The notes beneath the pieces are model-generated. The model was not told the DNA's origin and made no database searches. It was given only the letters and a program-made list of their open reading frames with translations. A program made the position numbers and the translations under genes. Source: Bacteroidales bacterium (GTDB lineage: Bacteria > Bacteroidota > Bacteroidia > Bacteroidales > GCA-2748055). Taken from it: a stretch of DNA of 64,000 bases. The first letter of the stretch is position 1. Every line of letters begins with the position of its first letter. The stretch is taken from contig JARGFP010000005.1 of assembly GCA_029210585.1 (NCBI GenBank), positions 62,001 to 126,000 on the forward strand, written 5' to 3'. This document shows, piece by piece, positions 24,601 through 33,389 of the stretch.

Positions 24601-25380
24601 TCATTCCCCGTCATTTTTTTTCCTGAAACTTGTAAGGGATCTCAGATCATTCTTTACAAAGCCGAAGAAATCGCGGTTAAGGGCCTTGCTTTCGTCTTTT
24701 GGCATCTTGATCAGCCGCATCAGTATTTTATTATCGATCAGTTCGGTTAGCAGGAACAATTCACACATGGTGATATACATATCCTTCAAATCGAACGTGT
24801 AAAAGGGACGAATGGTAATATAATCCAGCGAGCCTCCCCAATAGGCGTTGTCAATGATGTTGGCAAAAAGTCCTGCCAGGAAAAGATGAATAAATCCATT
24901 GATCCAAAAGCTGTTGCGTTTTCTCCGGGTATAGAATCTCCATATTTCAACGAATAGAAAGCCAATTACGATGAACAGGAGGATATTCAGCAGGTGCGAT
25001 CCTTTTTTTAAATTCAGCAGTACCCAAAGGTAGGAACCAAGTGTGTTCTGGGTGGGTTCAAGGTAAAACACGGGTTCAATGAGCGGTATGGACAGCGTCT
25101 GCCACTCAATTGAAAACAGGTAAATCTTGACGGCCTGGTCCATTGTCAGTAACAGCAGCAGAACCAGCCAGTTGATTCCTTTCTTCACGGGAATGTATTT
25201 CTGCATCACCGTGCCGCTCATGGCGATGAAAGCCAGCACCAGGCCTGGGAGTACAGTGAATTTCCAGAGGTATTCGAATCCCGGGAACCCGTTCTTTAAT
25301 GTAAAGGAGAGCATGTAGACGATCATCACTGCTGTCCAGATACCCAAAAATATTCCGCCGTTGCGCAGGATCAGTTTCAT
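24601..25380 (-). CDS. Signal peptidase II (LspA)-type aspartyl protease with N-terminal extension
   Basis: A 259-residue membrane protein with five to six predicted helices. LspA landmarks are present: DQAVK at 81-85 (usual D-Q-x-x-K), a QNTLGSYL loop in the place of NxGaAF, ANIIDNAYWGGSLDYI with Asp177, and FDLKDMYI with Asp200, the two expected catalytic aspartates. LspA cleaves prolipoproteins after lipidation. The protein is about 90 residues longer than typical LspA (150-170), with two additional N-terminal helices and a charged C-terminal tail of about 40 residues. It may be a paralogue rather than the housekeeping enzyme. No lipoprotein-processing partners are adjacent. Confidence 0.75.
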   Translation of the reverse strand: MKLILRNGGIFLGIWTAVMIVYMLSFTLKNGFPGFEYLWKFTVLPGLVLAFIAMSGTVMQKYIPVKKGINWLVLLLLLTMDQAVKIYLFSIEWQTLSIPLIEPVFYLEPTQNTLGSYLWVLLNLKKGSHLLNILLFIVIGFLFVEIWRFYTRRKRNSFWINGFIHLFLAGLFANIIDNAYWGGSLDYITIRPFYTFDLKDMYITMCELFLLTELIDNKILMRLIKMPKDESKALNRDFFGFVKNDLRSLTSFRKKNDGE

Positions 25381-25458
25381 AAGAAATCAAATTATCAATT
25401 GAAATGCGAAAGTAATCTTTTTTACATATCCGTTCAACTATTCTCCGTTCCCCCGTGT

Positions 25459-25638
25459 TACAGTGAAAGACAACTTTTCGGTCAACAGACCCGTTTTGCA
25501 GCCGGGGTGAATTTCAATACAGACACCTGGGTGATCCCTTATATCACCATTGCATACAGCATGGCCCGGCATCCACAATTCGACATGCCGGTCAGCTGGT
25601 TGCACTTCCTGGAACTGAAGACCGGTATATGTTTATAA
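25459..25638 (+). pseudogene. Possible gene remnant, C-terminal piece of an outer-membrane-type protein
   Basis: An open stretch of about 60 codons (SERQLFGQQTRFAAG, NFNTDTWVIPYITIAY, ending VSWLHFLELKTGICL) without a plausible start codon; the only upstream in-frame start is a TTG. Alternating hydrophobic/aromatic residues and the terminal strand look like the end of a beta-barrel protein. It ends 137 bases before the trp leader peptide. The rest of the 395-base gap 25381-25775 contains only an AT-rich stretch near 25727-25757 that may hold the trp promoter. I do not recognise the parent family, and chance coding cannot be excluded. Confidence 0.3.
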
Positions 25639-25775
25639 ACGGTGCCATGGGGCCATGACAACCTGTGCATGATCAGAAGGCTGCAGAGGATAAAAAGCAA
25701 AAAGAACCACAGAATTTTCCGGAAAAGCTTTTTTTATTCATATTTTTTCTATTTTTACAGCTCAAACGCGACGAA

Positions 25776-25826
25776 ATGTTATTCAACATACATAACAACT
25801 GGTGGTGGCCCTTCGATACACAGTAG
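25776..25826 (+). CDS. trpL: trp operon leader peptide with three tandem Trp codons
   Basis: A 16-codon frame, MLFNIHNNWWWPFDTQ then TAG, lies 182 bases upstream of trpE. Three consecutive TGG codons (25800-25808) are exceptional in a 16-codon frame, since Trp is about 1% of residues. It is followed 31 bases later by a strong intrinsic terminator (25858-25896). This is the ribosome-mediated attenuator layout known from enteric trp operons: stalling at the Trp codons under tryptophan shortage should favour an antiterminator and readthrough. The competing antiterminator helix is not fully resolved by eye; GGCCC at 25807-25811 can pair with GGGCT in the 5' arm of the terminator. Nothing here resembles TRAP binding repeats. 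Confidence 0.85.
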   Translation: MLFNIHNNWWWPFDTQ

Positions 25827-25857
25827 CCGAAGCGGACCAGTCGTTGTGAAAAATTTC

Positions 25858-25896
25858 AATCAGGGCTTGCCGTTACGGCAGGCCCTGATTTTTTTT
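25858..25896 (+). terminator. trp attenuator terminator
   Basis: A 15-bp stem (25858-25872 with 25876-25890, one G-U pair) with a TTA loop is followed by a run of eight T residues. It sits between the trp leader peptide and trpE, so it must act as a conditional terminator of the operon. Confidence 0.88.
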
Positions 25897-26008
25897 GCCA
25901 CAAATACTTTGGAGAAATGCACGATCAGCATGAAGCCAACAGGATGATCACAGATGCAGTATACATTTAACTGATTACATATTTGAACTTTAAACTGGCA
26001 AGTAACAA

Positions 26009-27421
26009 ATGATAAAGACAGAGATCAACACAGTTTCGAAAACCATCCTGGCCGATATTATTACACCGGTCAGCATTTTTTTGAAAATCAGGGACATATT
26101 TCCAAATTCCCTCCTGCTGGAGAGTTCAGACTATCACAGCAATGAGAATTCCTATTCCTTTATATGCATGGATCCGATTGCCGATTTCGAGGTCAGCAAA
26201 GACAGGCTTTCAGTTACAATGCCCGGAAAGAAGAAAGAGGTGGTTGTCCTGGGGGATCGCTCTGAAGTAATCCCCATGCTGAATGAATTTATCCGCTCTT
26301 TTGAAATCGTTGATCAGCACCGGGATCCCCGGCGGGTCATTGACGGTATCTTCGGCTATTCCTCCTACGATTCGGTGCAGTATTTTGAGGACATTACATT
26401 CAGTTCAGCAACCGATCCCGATGAAGAGATCCCGGAGATGAAATACGGATTCTACAGGTACATCATAGCGATCAACCACCTGAAAAATGAGCTGCAGCTG
26501 ATTGAGCATATGGTCAATGGTGAAGGATCCAATATCGGTCATATCGAGGAGCTGATCCAGAACCGGAACCTGGCCACCTACCACTTCCGGCCGGCAGGGG
26601 AAGAGCAGACCAACATGACAGACGAGGCATATATGGAAATTGTTGACCACGGAAAAGAACATTGCTTCCGGGGCGATGTGTTCCAGATCGTCCTTTCACG
26701 GCAATTCTCCCAGGGATACCGGGGTGATGATTTTAATGTCTACAGGGCGTTGCGCTCCATCAACCCGTCGCCCTACCTGTTTTATTTTGATTATGGCAGT
26801 TTCAGGCTGTTTGGTTCTTCGCCGGAGACCCAGATCGAGGTTTCAGGGGGGAAAGCATATATCAATCCCATAGCCGGCACATTCCGCCGTACCGGAAATG
26901 ATGATGAAGACAGGGAACTGGCGCGTAAACTGGCTGATGATGACAAGGAGAATGCGGAACATATCATGCTGGTGGACCTGGCAAGGAATGATCTCAGCCG
27001 CACCACCTCGAAAGTTACCGTGGAGAAATACAGGGAGATCCAGTTCTACTCCCATGTGATCCACATGGTCTCCAAGGTGTCGGGGGTACTGAGACCGGAT
27101 GCCAATACCATCGCGATCATGGCAGAGTCCTTCCCAGCAGGAACACTTTCCGGGGCACCCAAGTACAAAGCAATGGAACTTATCGACAGATACGAGGGAA
27201 AGCGGCGCGGATTTTACGGGGGTACCATCGGGAACATCCGGCTGAACGGCGATATCAACCATGCCATCATGATCCGCTCGTTCATGTCGAAGAACAATAC
27301 ACTGTATTACCAGGCCGGCGCAGGGGTTGTCTCCGAATCAAAACGGGAATCTGAGCTGAAGGAAGTGGGAAACAAACTGGCAGCCCTGAAATCTGCCATT
27401 GAAATGGCTTCAAAAATGTAA
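26009..27421 (+). CDS. trpE: Anthranilate synthase component I
   Basis: Converts chorismate plus ammonia (from TrpG) to anthranilate, the first committed step of tryptophan synthesis. 470 residues, normal for a stand-alone TrpE. The N-terminal LLESSDYHSNENSYSF holds the LLES motif used for tryptophan feedback binding, with the second element NPSPYLFYFDYG. The chorismate-binding domain has PIAGTFRRTGNDDEDRELA, LVDLARNDLSR, ESFPAGTLSGAPKYKAMELID and the C-terminal YYQAGAGVVSESKRESE. The pABA-synthase-type catalytic lysine is not present. First gene of the operon, behind a leader-peptide attenuator. Expression should therefore be set by both Trp-tRNA level and feedback inhibition. Confidence 0.98.
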   Translation: MIKTEINTVSKTILADIITPVSIFLKIRDIFPNSLLLESSDYHSNENSYSFICMDPIADFEVSKDRLSVTMPGKKKEVVVLGDRSEVIPMLNEFIRSFEIVDQHRDPRRVIDGIFGYSSYDSVQYFEDITFSSATDPDEEIPEMKYGFYRYIIAINHLKNELQLIEHMVNGEGSNIGHIEELIQNRNLATYHFRPAGEEQTNMTDEAYMEIVDHGKEHCFRGDVFQIVLSRQFSQGYRGDDFNVYRALRSINPSPYLFYFDYGSFRLFGSSPETQIEVSGGKAYINPIAGTFRRTGNDDEDRELARKLADDDKENAEHIMLVDLARNDLSRTTSKVTVEKYREIQFYSHVIHMVSKVSGVLRPDANTIAIMAESFPAGTLSGAPKYKAMELIDRYEGKRRGFYGGTIGNIRLNGDINHAIMIRSFMSKNNTLYYQAGAGVVSESKRESELKEVGNKLAALKSAIEMASKM

Positions 27422-27476
27422 GAAAACAAAGTCTGTAACTGATTAAAAAATAAGACTTTAAATAAGATATATACGA

Positions 27477-28049
27477 ATGAAGATACTGGTTATTGACAAT
27501 TACGACTCCTTCACCTATAACCTGGTTCAGTACATTGAGCGGATTGCGGGAACCGAGGTGACCGTGGCCAGGAATGACAAGATCACGCTTGACGAAGTTG
27601 CGGCATTCGACAAGATCGTCATTTCCCCCGGACCGGGGATTCCTGATGAGGCAGGGATCAGCAAGGCGCTGATCAGGAGATACGGACCGGAAAAAAGTAT
27701 CCTGGGCGTCTGCCTGGGGCACCAGGCCATTGCTGAAGTATACGGAGGCAGCATCCGGAACCTGGACACGGTATATCATGGTGTCTCCAGTGAGATGGAA
27801 CAGGTCGTCCCCGACGAACCCCTTTTCAAGGGTATCCCTGCAACATTCGATGCCGGCAGGTACCATTCCTGGATCGTGGAACAGGATACACTTCCCGGAT
27901 CACTGGAGGTGACTGCCAGGAGCAGTAACGGAGATGTGATGGCTTTGCGGCACAGGGAGCACGATGTGCGCGGGGTGCAATTTCATCCCGAATCGGTACT
28001 GACGGAATTTGGCGGGATGATGATCAAGAACTGGATCGACGCATCATGA
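27477..28049 (+). CDS. trpG: Anthranilate synthase component II, glutamine amidotransferase
   Basis: Class I glutamine amidotransferase that supplies ammonia to TrpE. 190 residues, with the catalytic triad visible: Cys79 in GVCLGHQ, His170 and Glu172 in QFHPESVLTEFG. The oxyanion region ISPGPGIPDEAG is intact. It is a stand-alone subunit, not fused to TrpD as in enteric bacteria. Located 55 bases after trpE and 103 bases before trpD. Could in principle also serve para-aminobenzoate synthase as PabA, since no other amidotransferase is seen here; this is unproven. Confidence 0.97.
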   Translation: MKILVIDNYDSFTYNLVQYIERIAGTEVTVARNDKITLDEVAAFDKIVISPGPGIPDEAGISKALIRRYGPEKSILGVCLGHQAIAEVYGGSIRNLDTVYHGVSSEMEQVVPDEPLFKGIPATFDAGRYHSWIVEQDTLPGSLEVTARSSNGDVMALRHREHDVRGVQFHPESVLTEFGGMMIKNWIDAS

Positions 28050-28152
28050 TCAATCAGCTACCGGCCGGAATGCAGGGCAACAATACCGGCCTGGGTTCAG
28101 GCAAAGGAATGAACTTATTGCATATCATATATTCAGATAAAGAACTAAAAAA

Positions 28153-29145
28153 ATGAAAGAAATTCTGTCTTACCTGTTTAACCACAAGACCCTTACCAGG
28201 GACGATGCAAAGCAGGTACTCACCAATATCGCATCCGGTAACTACAATGATCCGGAGATAGCTGCGTTTGTTTCCGTTTACCTGATGCGCGCCATCACCG
28301 TGGAAGAGCTTACAGGTTTCAGGGATGCACTGCTGGACCTTTGTATTCCGGTGGATCTCTCAGATTTCAACACCATCGATGTATGCGGAACCGGCGGTGA
28401 TGGTAAAAACACGTTCAATATTTCCACGCTGACTTCTTTCGTGGTGGCGGGCGCAGGCGAAAAGGTGGCCAAACACGGGAACGTGAGTGTTTCTTCCAAT
28501 TGCGGTTCTTCCAACGTGATGGAATACTTCGGCTACCGGTTTTCAAACGATATTGAAAAACTGCACTGGGAAATCGACAAGACAGGAATCACCTTCCTGC
28601 ACGCTCCTTTGTTTAATCCTGCCATGAAGAATGTGGCACCGGTGCGGAAAAGTCTCCGGATGAAAACATTTTTCAACATGCTGGGACCAATGGTCAATCC
28701 TTCTTCACCCGCTAACCAGCTGGTTGGGGTTTTCAGCCTTGATGTAGCCAGGTTGTACAATTACATTTACCAGGACTCAGGTACGAATTTCACGATCATC
28801 CATGCGCTCGACGGGTACGATGAGATCTCACTGACCGGGCCATTCAAGGCGTATACAGATGCCTGGGAGCGCACGATACAGCCCGGTGAAATCGGGTTTG
28901 AAAGGCTCTTGCCATCGCAGATCCTTGGTGGTGAGACCGTAGAGGAAGCCAGTAAAATATTTATTGGTATATTGGAGGGAAATGGTACCGTTGCGCAAAA
29001 CCAGGCAGTGATTGCCAATGCTGCATTTGCCCTGCAGACCGTGGACAGGAAATGCAGCATGGAGGATGCAATCGGGAAGGCTGAAGGTGCTTTGCGCTCG
29101 GGAAAGGGACTTGCCGTATTTAAACAATTGATAGAAATGCAATGA
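28153..29145 (+). CDS. trpD: Anthranilate phosphoribosyltransferase
   Basis: Transfers phosphoribose from PRPP to anthranilate. 330 residues, normal length. The PRPP-binding GTGGDGKNTFNIST motif (about residues 78-91), KHGNVSVSSNCGSSNVMEYFG and the MKNVAPVRKSLRMKTFFNMLGP block are all intact. The N-terminal helical domain (about 1-70) is present and no amidotransferase is fused. The stop codon overlaps the trpC start (ATGATG at 29142), so the two are translationally coupled. Confidence 0.97.
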   Translation: MKEILSYLFNHKTLTRDDAKQVLTNIASGNYNDPEIAAFVSVYLMRAITVEELTGFRDALLDLCIPVDLSDFNTIDVCGTGGDGKNTFNISTLTSFVVAGAGEKVAKHGNVSVSSNCGSSNVMEYFGYRFSNDIEKLHWEIDKTGITFLHAPLFNPAMKNVAPVRKSLRMKTFFNMLGPMVNPSSPANQLVGVFSLDVARLYNYIYQDSGTNFTIIHALDGYDEISLTGPFKAYTDAWERTIQPGEIGFERLLPSQILGGETVEEASKIFIGILEGNGTVAQNQAVIANAAFALQTVDRKCSMEDAIGKAEGALRSGKGLAVFKQLIEMQ

Positions 29146-29933
29146 TGAAGACCATCCTGGATACCATTACGGAGCACAAGCGCATGGAAGTGCTTATGCG
29201 GAAAGGCAGGAAGCCGCTGGAGCAGCTGAAAAAGAAACCGTTTTACGACAGGGATCCCCTGGATCCGGCCGGTTTTTTTGATCTGTCACGGCCCTGCGTG
29301 ATTGCTGAATACAAGCGTAAGTCTCCTTCAAAAGGGGTACTTTCAAACAGCATCAGCCCGGTTCCGGTGGTCAGTGCATACAAAGAAGGTGGGGCCAGTG
29401 CTGCCAGTATTCTGACTGACCGTGATTTCTTCGGGGGATCGTTCCGTGACCTGGAAAATGTTAAAACTACTGTGCGTGATTTGCCATTGCTCAGGAAAGA
29501 TTTTATGATCGAACCTTACCAGGTGCATGAAGCCAAGGCATATGGTGCCGACATTATTTTACTGATCGCTGCGATATTGAACAGGGAACAAGTCGTGGAG
29601 ATGACACAACTGGCTGTGTCGCTGGGTTTGCATATCCTGCTGGAAGTCCACGATGAAAAAGAGCTGGACCTGTGGATGCCGGGCATTGGGATGGTTGGTG
29701 TGAATAACCGCGACCTCAGGAACTTTGATGTGGACCTGCAACGATCGGTCGACCTGGCTTCAAAGTTGCCCGCGGAGGTATTGAAGGTATCGGAGAGCGG
29801 ACTGCATGAACCAAACGACGTTTTATACCTCTTTAAAGAAGGATACAACGGTTTCCTGATGGGAGAACGTTTCATGAAAACAGACGATCCCGGCGGTGCC
29901 CTGAAAGATTTTATGCAACACCTCAATCAATAG
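29142..29933 (+). CDS. trpC: Indole-3-glycerol phosphate synthase
   Basis: Closes the indole ring of carboxyphenylamino-deoxyribulose phosphate. 263 residues, a monofunctional TIM barrel (TrpF is separate). Motifs: AEYKRKSPSKG (first catalytic Lys), SAASILTDRDFFGGS, LLRKDFMIEPYQ (second Lys), LLEVHDEKEL, VGVNNRDLRNFDVD, and VSESGLHEP with FLMGERFM for phosphate binding. Start overlaps trpD; two ATG codons (29142, 29145) are possible. Four-base gap to trpF. Confidence 0.97.
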   Translation: MMKTILDTITEHKRMEVLMRKGRKPLEQLKKKPFYDRDPLDPAGFFDLSRPCVIAEYKRKSPSKGVLSNSISPVPVVSAYKEGGASAASILTDRDFFGGSFRDLENVKTTVRDLPLLRKDFMIEPYQVHEAKAYGADIILLIAAILNREQVVEMTQLAVSLGLHILLEVHDEKELDLWMPGIGMVGVNNRDLRNFDVDLQRSVDLASKLPAEVLKVSESGLHEPNDVLYLFKEGYNGFLMGERFMKTDDPGGALKDFMQHLNQ

Positions 29934-29937
29934 CGAT

Positions 29938-30579
29938 ATGGACCATCTGAAATGCAAGGTATGTGGTATGACGGACCCGCAGAATGTAGCGGAGGTCTCT
30001 GCATACTTACCAGATTACATGGGTTTTATATTTTATCCGCGCTCGCTGCGTTTTGTGGGGAAAAATCCCGATCCGGCCCTGTTCTCCATGGTTCCTGAAG
30101 GGGTGGAGAAGACGGCTGTATTTGTCAATGAATATTATGAGCGGATGATCGAAGTCATTGAAAAGTATCGTATAAGGACGGTCCAGTTGCACGGGATGGA
30201 GTCGCCCGAGACCTGTAATTCACTTCGATTGCATGGTACAACCGTGATCAAGGTGTTTCCCGGGGATCAGCTGGAGAGTTTGAAGCTGCTGCGCGATTAT
30301 GAGGGAGTGGCAGACTACTTTCTTTTCGATACGCCCGTCCGGTCCCACGGAGGCAGCGGACGGAAATTTGACTGGTCGAAGCTGGAAAAATACAGTCCGC
30401 GTAAACGGTTTTTCCTCAGCGGAGGCATATCGGCTGATGATGCAGAACAAGTGAAGGCACTGGATCTGAAAGGATTGTTTGCAGTGGATATCAACAGCAG
30501 GTTTGAAACAGTTCCGGGTATCAAGCGTCCGGAACTGGTGGGGGATTTTATTAACACAATAAGAAATGAAAAACAATAA
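29938..30579 (+). CDS. trpF: Phosphoribosylanthranilate isomerase
   Basis: Amadori rearrangement of phosphoribosylanthranilate. 213 residues, TIM barrel. The catalytic Cys lies in KVCGMTDPQNV (about residue 9), with YMGFIFYPRSLRFVG, the TVQLHGMES strand, the catalytic Asp in YFLFDTPVRSHGGSGRKFDW and the phosphate-binding FFLSGGISADDA, then GLFAVDINSRFE. Separate from TrpC, as is usual in Bacteroidota. The 3' end overlaps trpB by 14 bases. Confidence 0.97.
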   Translation: MDHLKCKVCGMTDPQNVAEVSAYLPDYMGFIFYPRSLRFVGKNPDPALFSMVPEGVEKTAVFVNEYYERMIEVIEKYRIRTVQLHGMESPETCNSLRLHGTTVIKVFPGDQLESLKLLRDYEGVADYFLFDTPVRSHGGSGRKFDWSKLEKYSPRKRFFLSGGISADDAEQVKALDLKGLFAVDINSRFETVPGIKRPELVGDFINTIRNEKQ

Positions 30580-31783
30580 TTCATATAAAGTTGACAGTAA
30601 CGGGTTTTACGGACCCTACGGAGGTGCTTTTATTCCTGAGATGCTGTATCCCAACATCAGGGAACTGGAGGAGCAATACATGGAGATCATATATTCCGAT
30701 GCATTCCAGGAGGAATATCGTGGATTGCTTAAGGATTTCGTTGGAAGGCCCACGCCTTTGTACCACGCAAAACGGCTCTCCGCGCATTTTCATGCGAATA
30801 TTTTCCTCAAGCGGGAGGATCTGAACCATACCGGTGCACATAAAATCAACAATACCGTAGGACAGATCATCCTGGCCCGGCATCTTGGCAAACACAGGAT
30901 CATTGCCGAAACGGGGGCAGGTCAGCACGGCGTGGCCACCGCGACCGTTTGTGCGCTGGCCGGGCTTGAATGTATTGTGTATATGGGTGCACTGGATGTG
31001 GAACGCCAGGCTCCCAATGTACGCAAGATGCAGATGCTTGGAGCGGAGGTCAGACCGGTGCAGAGCGGGAACAAAACGCTCAAGGATGCCACGAATGAAG
31101 CAATCCGGGACTGGATCAACAACCCGGTGGATACGCATTATATCATTGGTTCGGTGGTGGGGCCGCATCCCTACCCGGACATGGTAACGCGTTTCCAGTC
31201 CGTGATCAGTGAAGAGATGAAATCACAGCTGCAGGAAAAAACCGGCAGGGACTATCCCGACTATCTTTTGGCCTGTGTTGGTGGAGGAAGCAATGCTGCC
31301 GGTGCCTATTATCATTACATGGATGATCTACGGGTGAAACTTGTTTCCGTTGAGGCGGCGGGACTGGGCGTCGAATCGGGCCAGTCGGCAGCCACCACTA
31401 CCCTGGGCAGGGACGGGATCATTCACGGGAGCAGGACATTGTTGATGCAGGATGCCGATGGACAGATCACCGAACCGTATTCCATCAGTGCAGGACTGGA
31501 TTACCCTGGCGTTGGACCCATCCATGCCTGGTTGAACCGGAGTGGCAGGGCAGAGGTGGTTAATGTAACCGACCAGCAGGCGCTTGAAGCTGCTTTTTTG
31601 CTCACCCGGCTGGAAGGAATCATACCAGCGCTTGAGACCGCACATGCCCTGGCTGCACTGGAACAACTCGATTTGAAAGAAGATCACAATGTGGTCATCA
31701 ACCTGTCGGGAAGAGGAGACAAGGACATGGATGCTTATTCAGCCCACCTGCCCGGAGAAAAAAAGAAATTTACAACTGATTAA
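30566..31783 (+). CDS. trpB: Tryptophan synthase beta subunit
   Basis: PLP enzyme that joins indole and serine to give tryptophan. 405 residues, the TrpB1 type that pairs with TrpA. The PLP lysine is Lys93 in HTGAHKINN; the ETGAGQHGVATA loop, the phosphate-binding GGGSNAAG and the C-terminal NLSGRGDKDM are intact. The N-terminal GFYGPYGGAFIPE matches TrpB1, not the stand-alone TrpB2. The start codon lies within the trpF end. A 30-base gap leads to trpA. Confidence 0.98.
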   Translation: MKNNNSYKVDSNGFYGPYGGAFIPEMLYPNIRELEEQYMEIIYSDAFQEEYRGLLKDFVGRPTPLYHAKRLSAHFHANIFLKREDLNHTGAHKINNTVGQIILARHLGKHRIIAETGAGQHGVATATVCALAGLECIVYMGALDVERQAPNVRKMQMLGAEVRPVQSGNKTLKDATNEAIRDWINNPVDTHYIIGSVVGPHPYPDMVTRFQSVISEEMKSQLQEKTGRDYPDYLLACVGGGSNAAGAYYHYMDDLRVKLVSVEAAGLGVESGQSAATTTLGRDGIIHGSRTLLMQDADGQITEPYSISAGLDYPGVGPIHAWLNRSGRAEVVNVTDQQALEAAFLLTRLEGIIPALETAHALAALEQLDLKEDHNVVINLSGRGDKDMDAYSAHLPGEKKKFTTD

Positions 31784-31813
31784 ATCATAACCCTTTAACT
31801 AAAATATATACCT

Positions 31814-32593
31814 GTGAACAGAATCGACCGATTATTCACTGAAAAGAAGGAGCGCATACTTTCCATTTATATGACGGCAGGGTATCCCGGACTGGAAGAT
31901 ACGGTACCGGTTATCAAAGCGCTCCAGGAGAGTGGAGCCGACATGATCGAACTCGGCATGCCCTTTTCAGACCCTTTGGCTGATGGTGAGGTGATCCAGC
32001 AGAGCAGTCATGCAGCGCTGGTCAATGGGATGAATATCAGTTTGCTGTTTGAGCAGATTGCAGGTGTGAGACAGGAGGTACATCTTCCAATCGTACTGAT
32101 GGGTTACCTGAATCCCGTGTTACAATTCGGATTTGAGAACTTTACAAAGAAATGCAGGGAGGTGGGCATTGATGGCCTGATCCTCCCTGATCTTCCACTG
32201 AAAATCTATGAGGAAGCCTACAGGAAAACCGTTGAAGAGGCCGGGTTGAAATTCATTATGCTGATTACACCCCAGACAAGCGAGGAGCGGATCAGGAAGA
32301 TCGCCGGAGCCTCCGGTGGATTCCTGTATATGGTGGCAGATTCATCCACTACGGGTGCACGTGCGGGAATCAAAGATACGCAACTGGAGTATTTTGCCAG
32401 GATTGAAAAGATGAAGTTGGGTATTCCGCGCCTGATCGGGTTTGGAATCTCGAACAGTGAAACGTTTCACCTGGTATGCAAACATGCCAGTGGTGCCATC
32501 ATCGGAAGTGCCTTTTTAAAGGCATTGGGCAAGGAGAATGGAAAAGCCACCGGGGAAAAGGTGAAGAATTTCGTCCGTTCTATTCTGGATTGA
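31814..32593 (+). CDS. trpA: Tryptophan synthase alpha subunit
   Basis: Cleaves indole-3-glycerol phosphate to indole, which is channelled to TrpB. 259 residues. The catalytic Glu46 and Asp57 are seen in MIELGMPFSDPLADG. VLMGYLNPVLQFG, GLILPDLPLKIYEE, TTGAR and GFGISNSETF complete the family pattern. Last gene of the operon. It ends with a 14-base tail-to-tail overlap with the outer-membrane-protein gene on the other strand, leaving no room for a separate terminator. Confidence 0.97.
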   Translation: MNRIDRLFTEKKERILSIYMTAGYPGLEDTVPVIKALQESGADMIELGMPFSDPLADGEVIQQSSHAALVNGMNISLLFEQIAGVRQEVHLPIVLMGYLNPVLQFGFENFTKKCREVGIDGLILPDLPLKIYEEAYRKTVEEAGLKFIMLITPQTSEERIRKIAGASGGFLYMVADSSTTGARAGIKDTQLEYFARIEKMKLGIPRLIGFGISNSETFHLVCKHASGAIIGSAFLKALGKENGKATGEKVKNFVRSILD

Positions 32594-33317
32594 TCAGTTC
32601 CTTGTTGATCCATATAATCACCTTGACACCTCCCCGCAATCCGGTCATGCCTGTTTTCAATTCCGATGGTGGTGTAAGGGATACAGCGGATTCAGAGTAA
32701 CTGGCATTTCCTGCATTGAATTTAGCTCCTGTATCGAAGAGCACACCGCCTTCCACACCCACGGCCAGCTTACTGAAATGGAACATGGCATCCAGTCCCG
32801 CTGCAGCCATCGGGGAGATGGTTCTCAATACAAGCCGGTTGTTCTCATAATAGTAATCGGTACCGATGACCATCGATACTTCGTCCCTTACATAAGCAAG
32901 CTGCAGGTCGCCATAGGCTGAGATGTCGAAACGCGTGGCAGCAAAGTCCATGTTCAATATCCTGTAATTTGCTGTGATCCCAAACTGGTACGCTGTAACC
33001 ACCTGGTCCAGGTTCAGGTAGCCAGAATAATCGGTATAATTGGCCAGTGCTCCGGTAGTGGAAAAGGCATAGACAAGTCCATATCTCATTTTTTCGGTGT
33101 GTTGCCTGAACAGGTTCATTCGGATATTGGTGAATGGCGGAAAATAATTAAAGCCGCGGGCTTCCACCGGAAGCCTGGAGATCAGTAATTCGTGGTATGA
33201 TTTCAGCGCTTCCATGTCATAGGTGCCAATGCCTCCTGTAATGCTGAAGCCGTTGTCCTGTCCTTTTGCCTGGGAAAGGGAGATGGCCAGTATGATGATG
33301 AGCGTAATTCTTTTCAT
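32580..33317 (-). CDS. Predicted outer-membrane beta-barrel protein
   Basis: About 245 residues from the ATG at 33317, which gives a signal peptide (MKRITLIIILAISLSQAKG). The mature protein is rich in alternating aromatic/hydrophobic strands (MRYGLVYAFSTTGA, YQFGITANYRI, FDISAYGDLQLAYVRD, LAVGVEGGVLFDTG), and the last strands before the C-terminus (GLRGGVKVIIWIN) look like barrel closure. This suggests an 8- to 10-stranded small barrel. No family identified. The upstream open frame extension is ignored since it overlaps the preceding lipoprotein region. Probably co-transcribed with the lipoprotein gene at 33390-33821; convergent with trpA. Confidence 0.7.
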   Translation of the reverse strand: MKRITLIIILAISLSQAKGQDNGFSITGGIGTYDMEALKSYHELLISRLPVEARGFNYFPPFTNIRMNLFRQHTEKMRYGLVYAFSTTGALANYTDYSGYLNLDQVVTAYQFGITANYRILNMDFAATRFDISAYGDLQLAYVRDEVSMVIGTDYYYENNRLVLRTISPMAAAGLDAMFHFSKLAVGVEGGVLFDTGAKFNAGNASYSESAVSLTPPSELKTGMTGLRGGVKVIIWINKELINPE

Positions 33318-33389
33318 GATGAATGTTGCATGCGTGCCGGGTGTTACTATTGTCCGTGTCTGCGTTCTATGTGATGTTTCGGGATGCAT

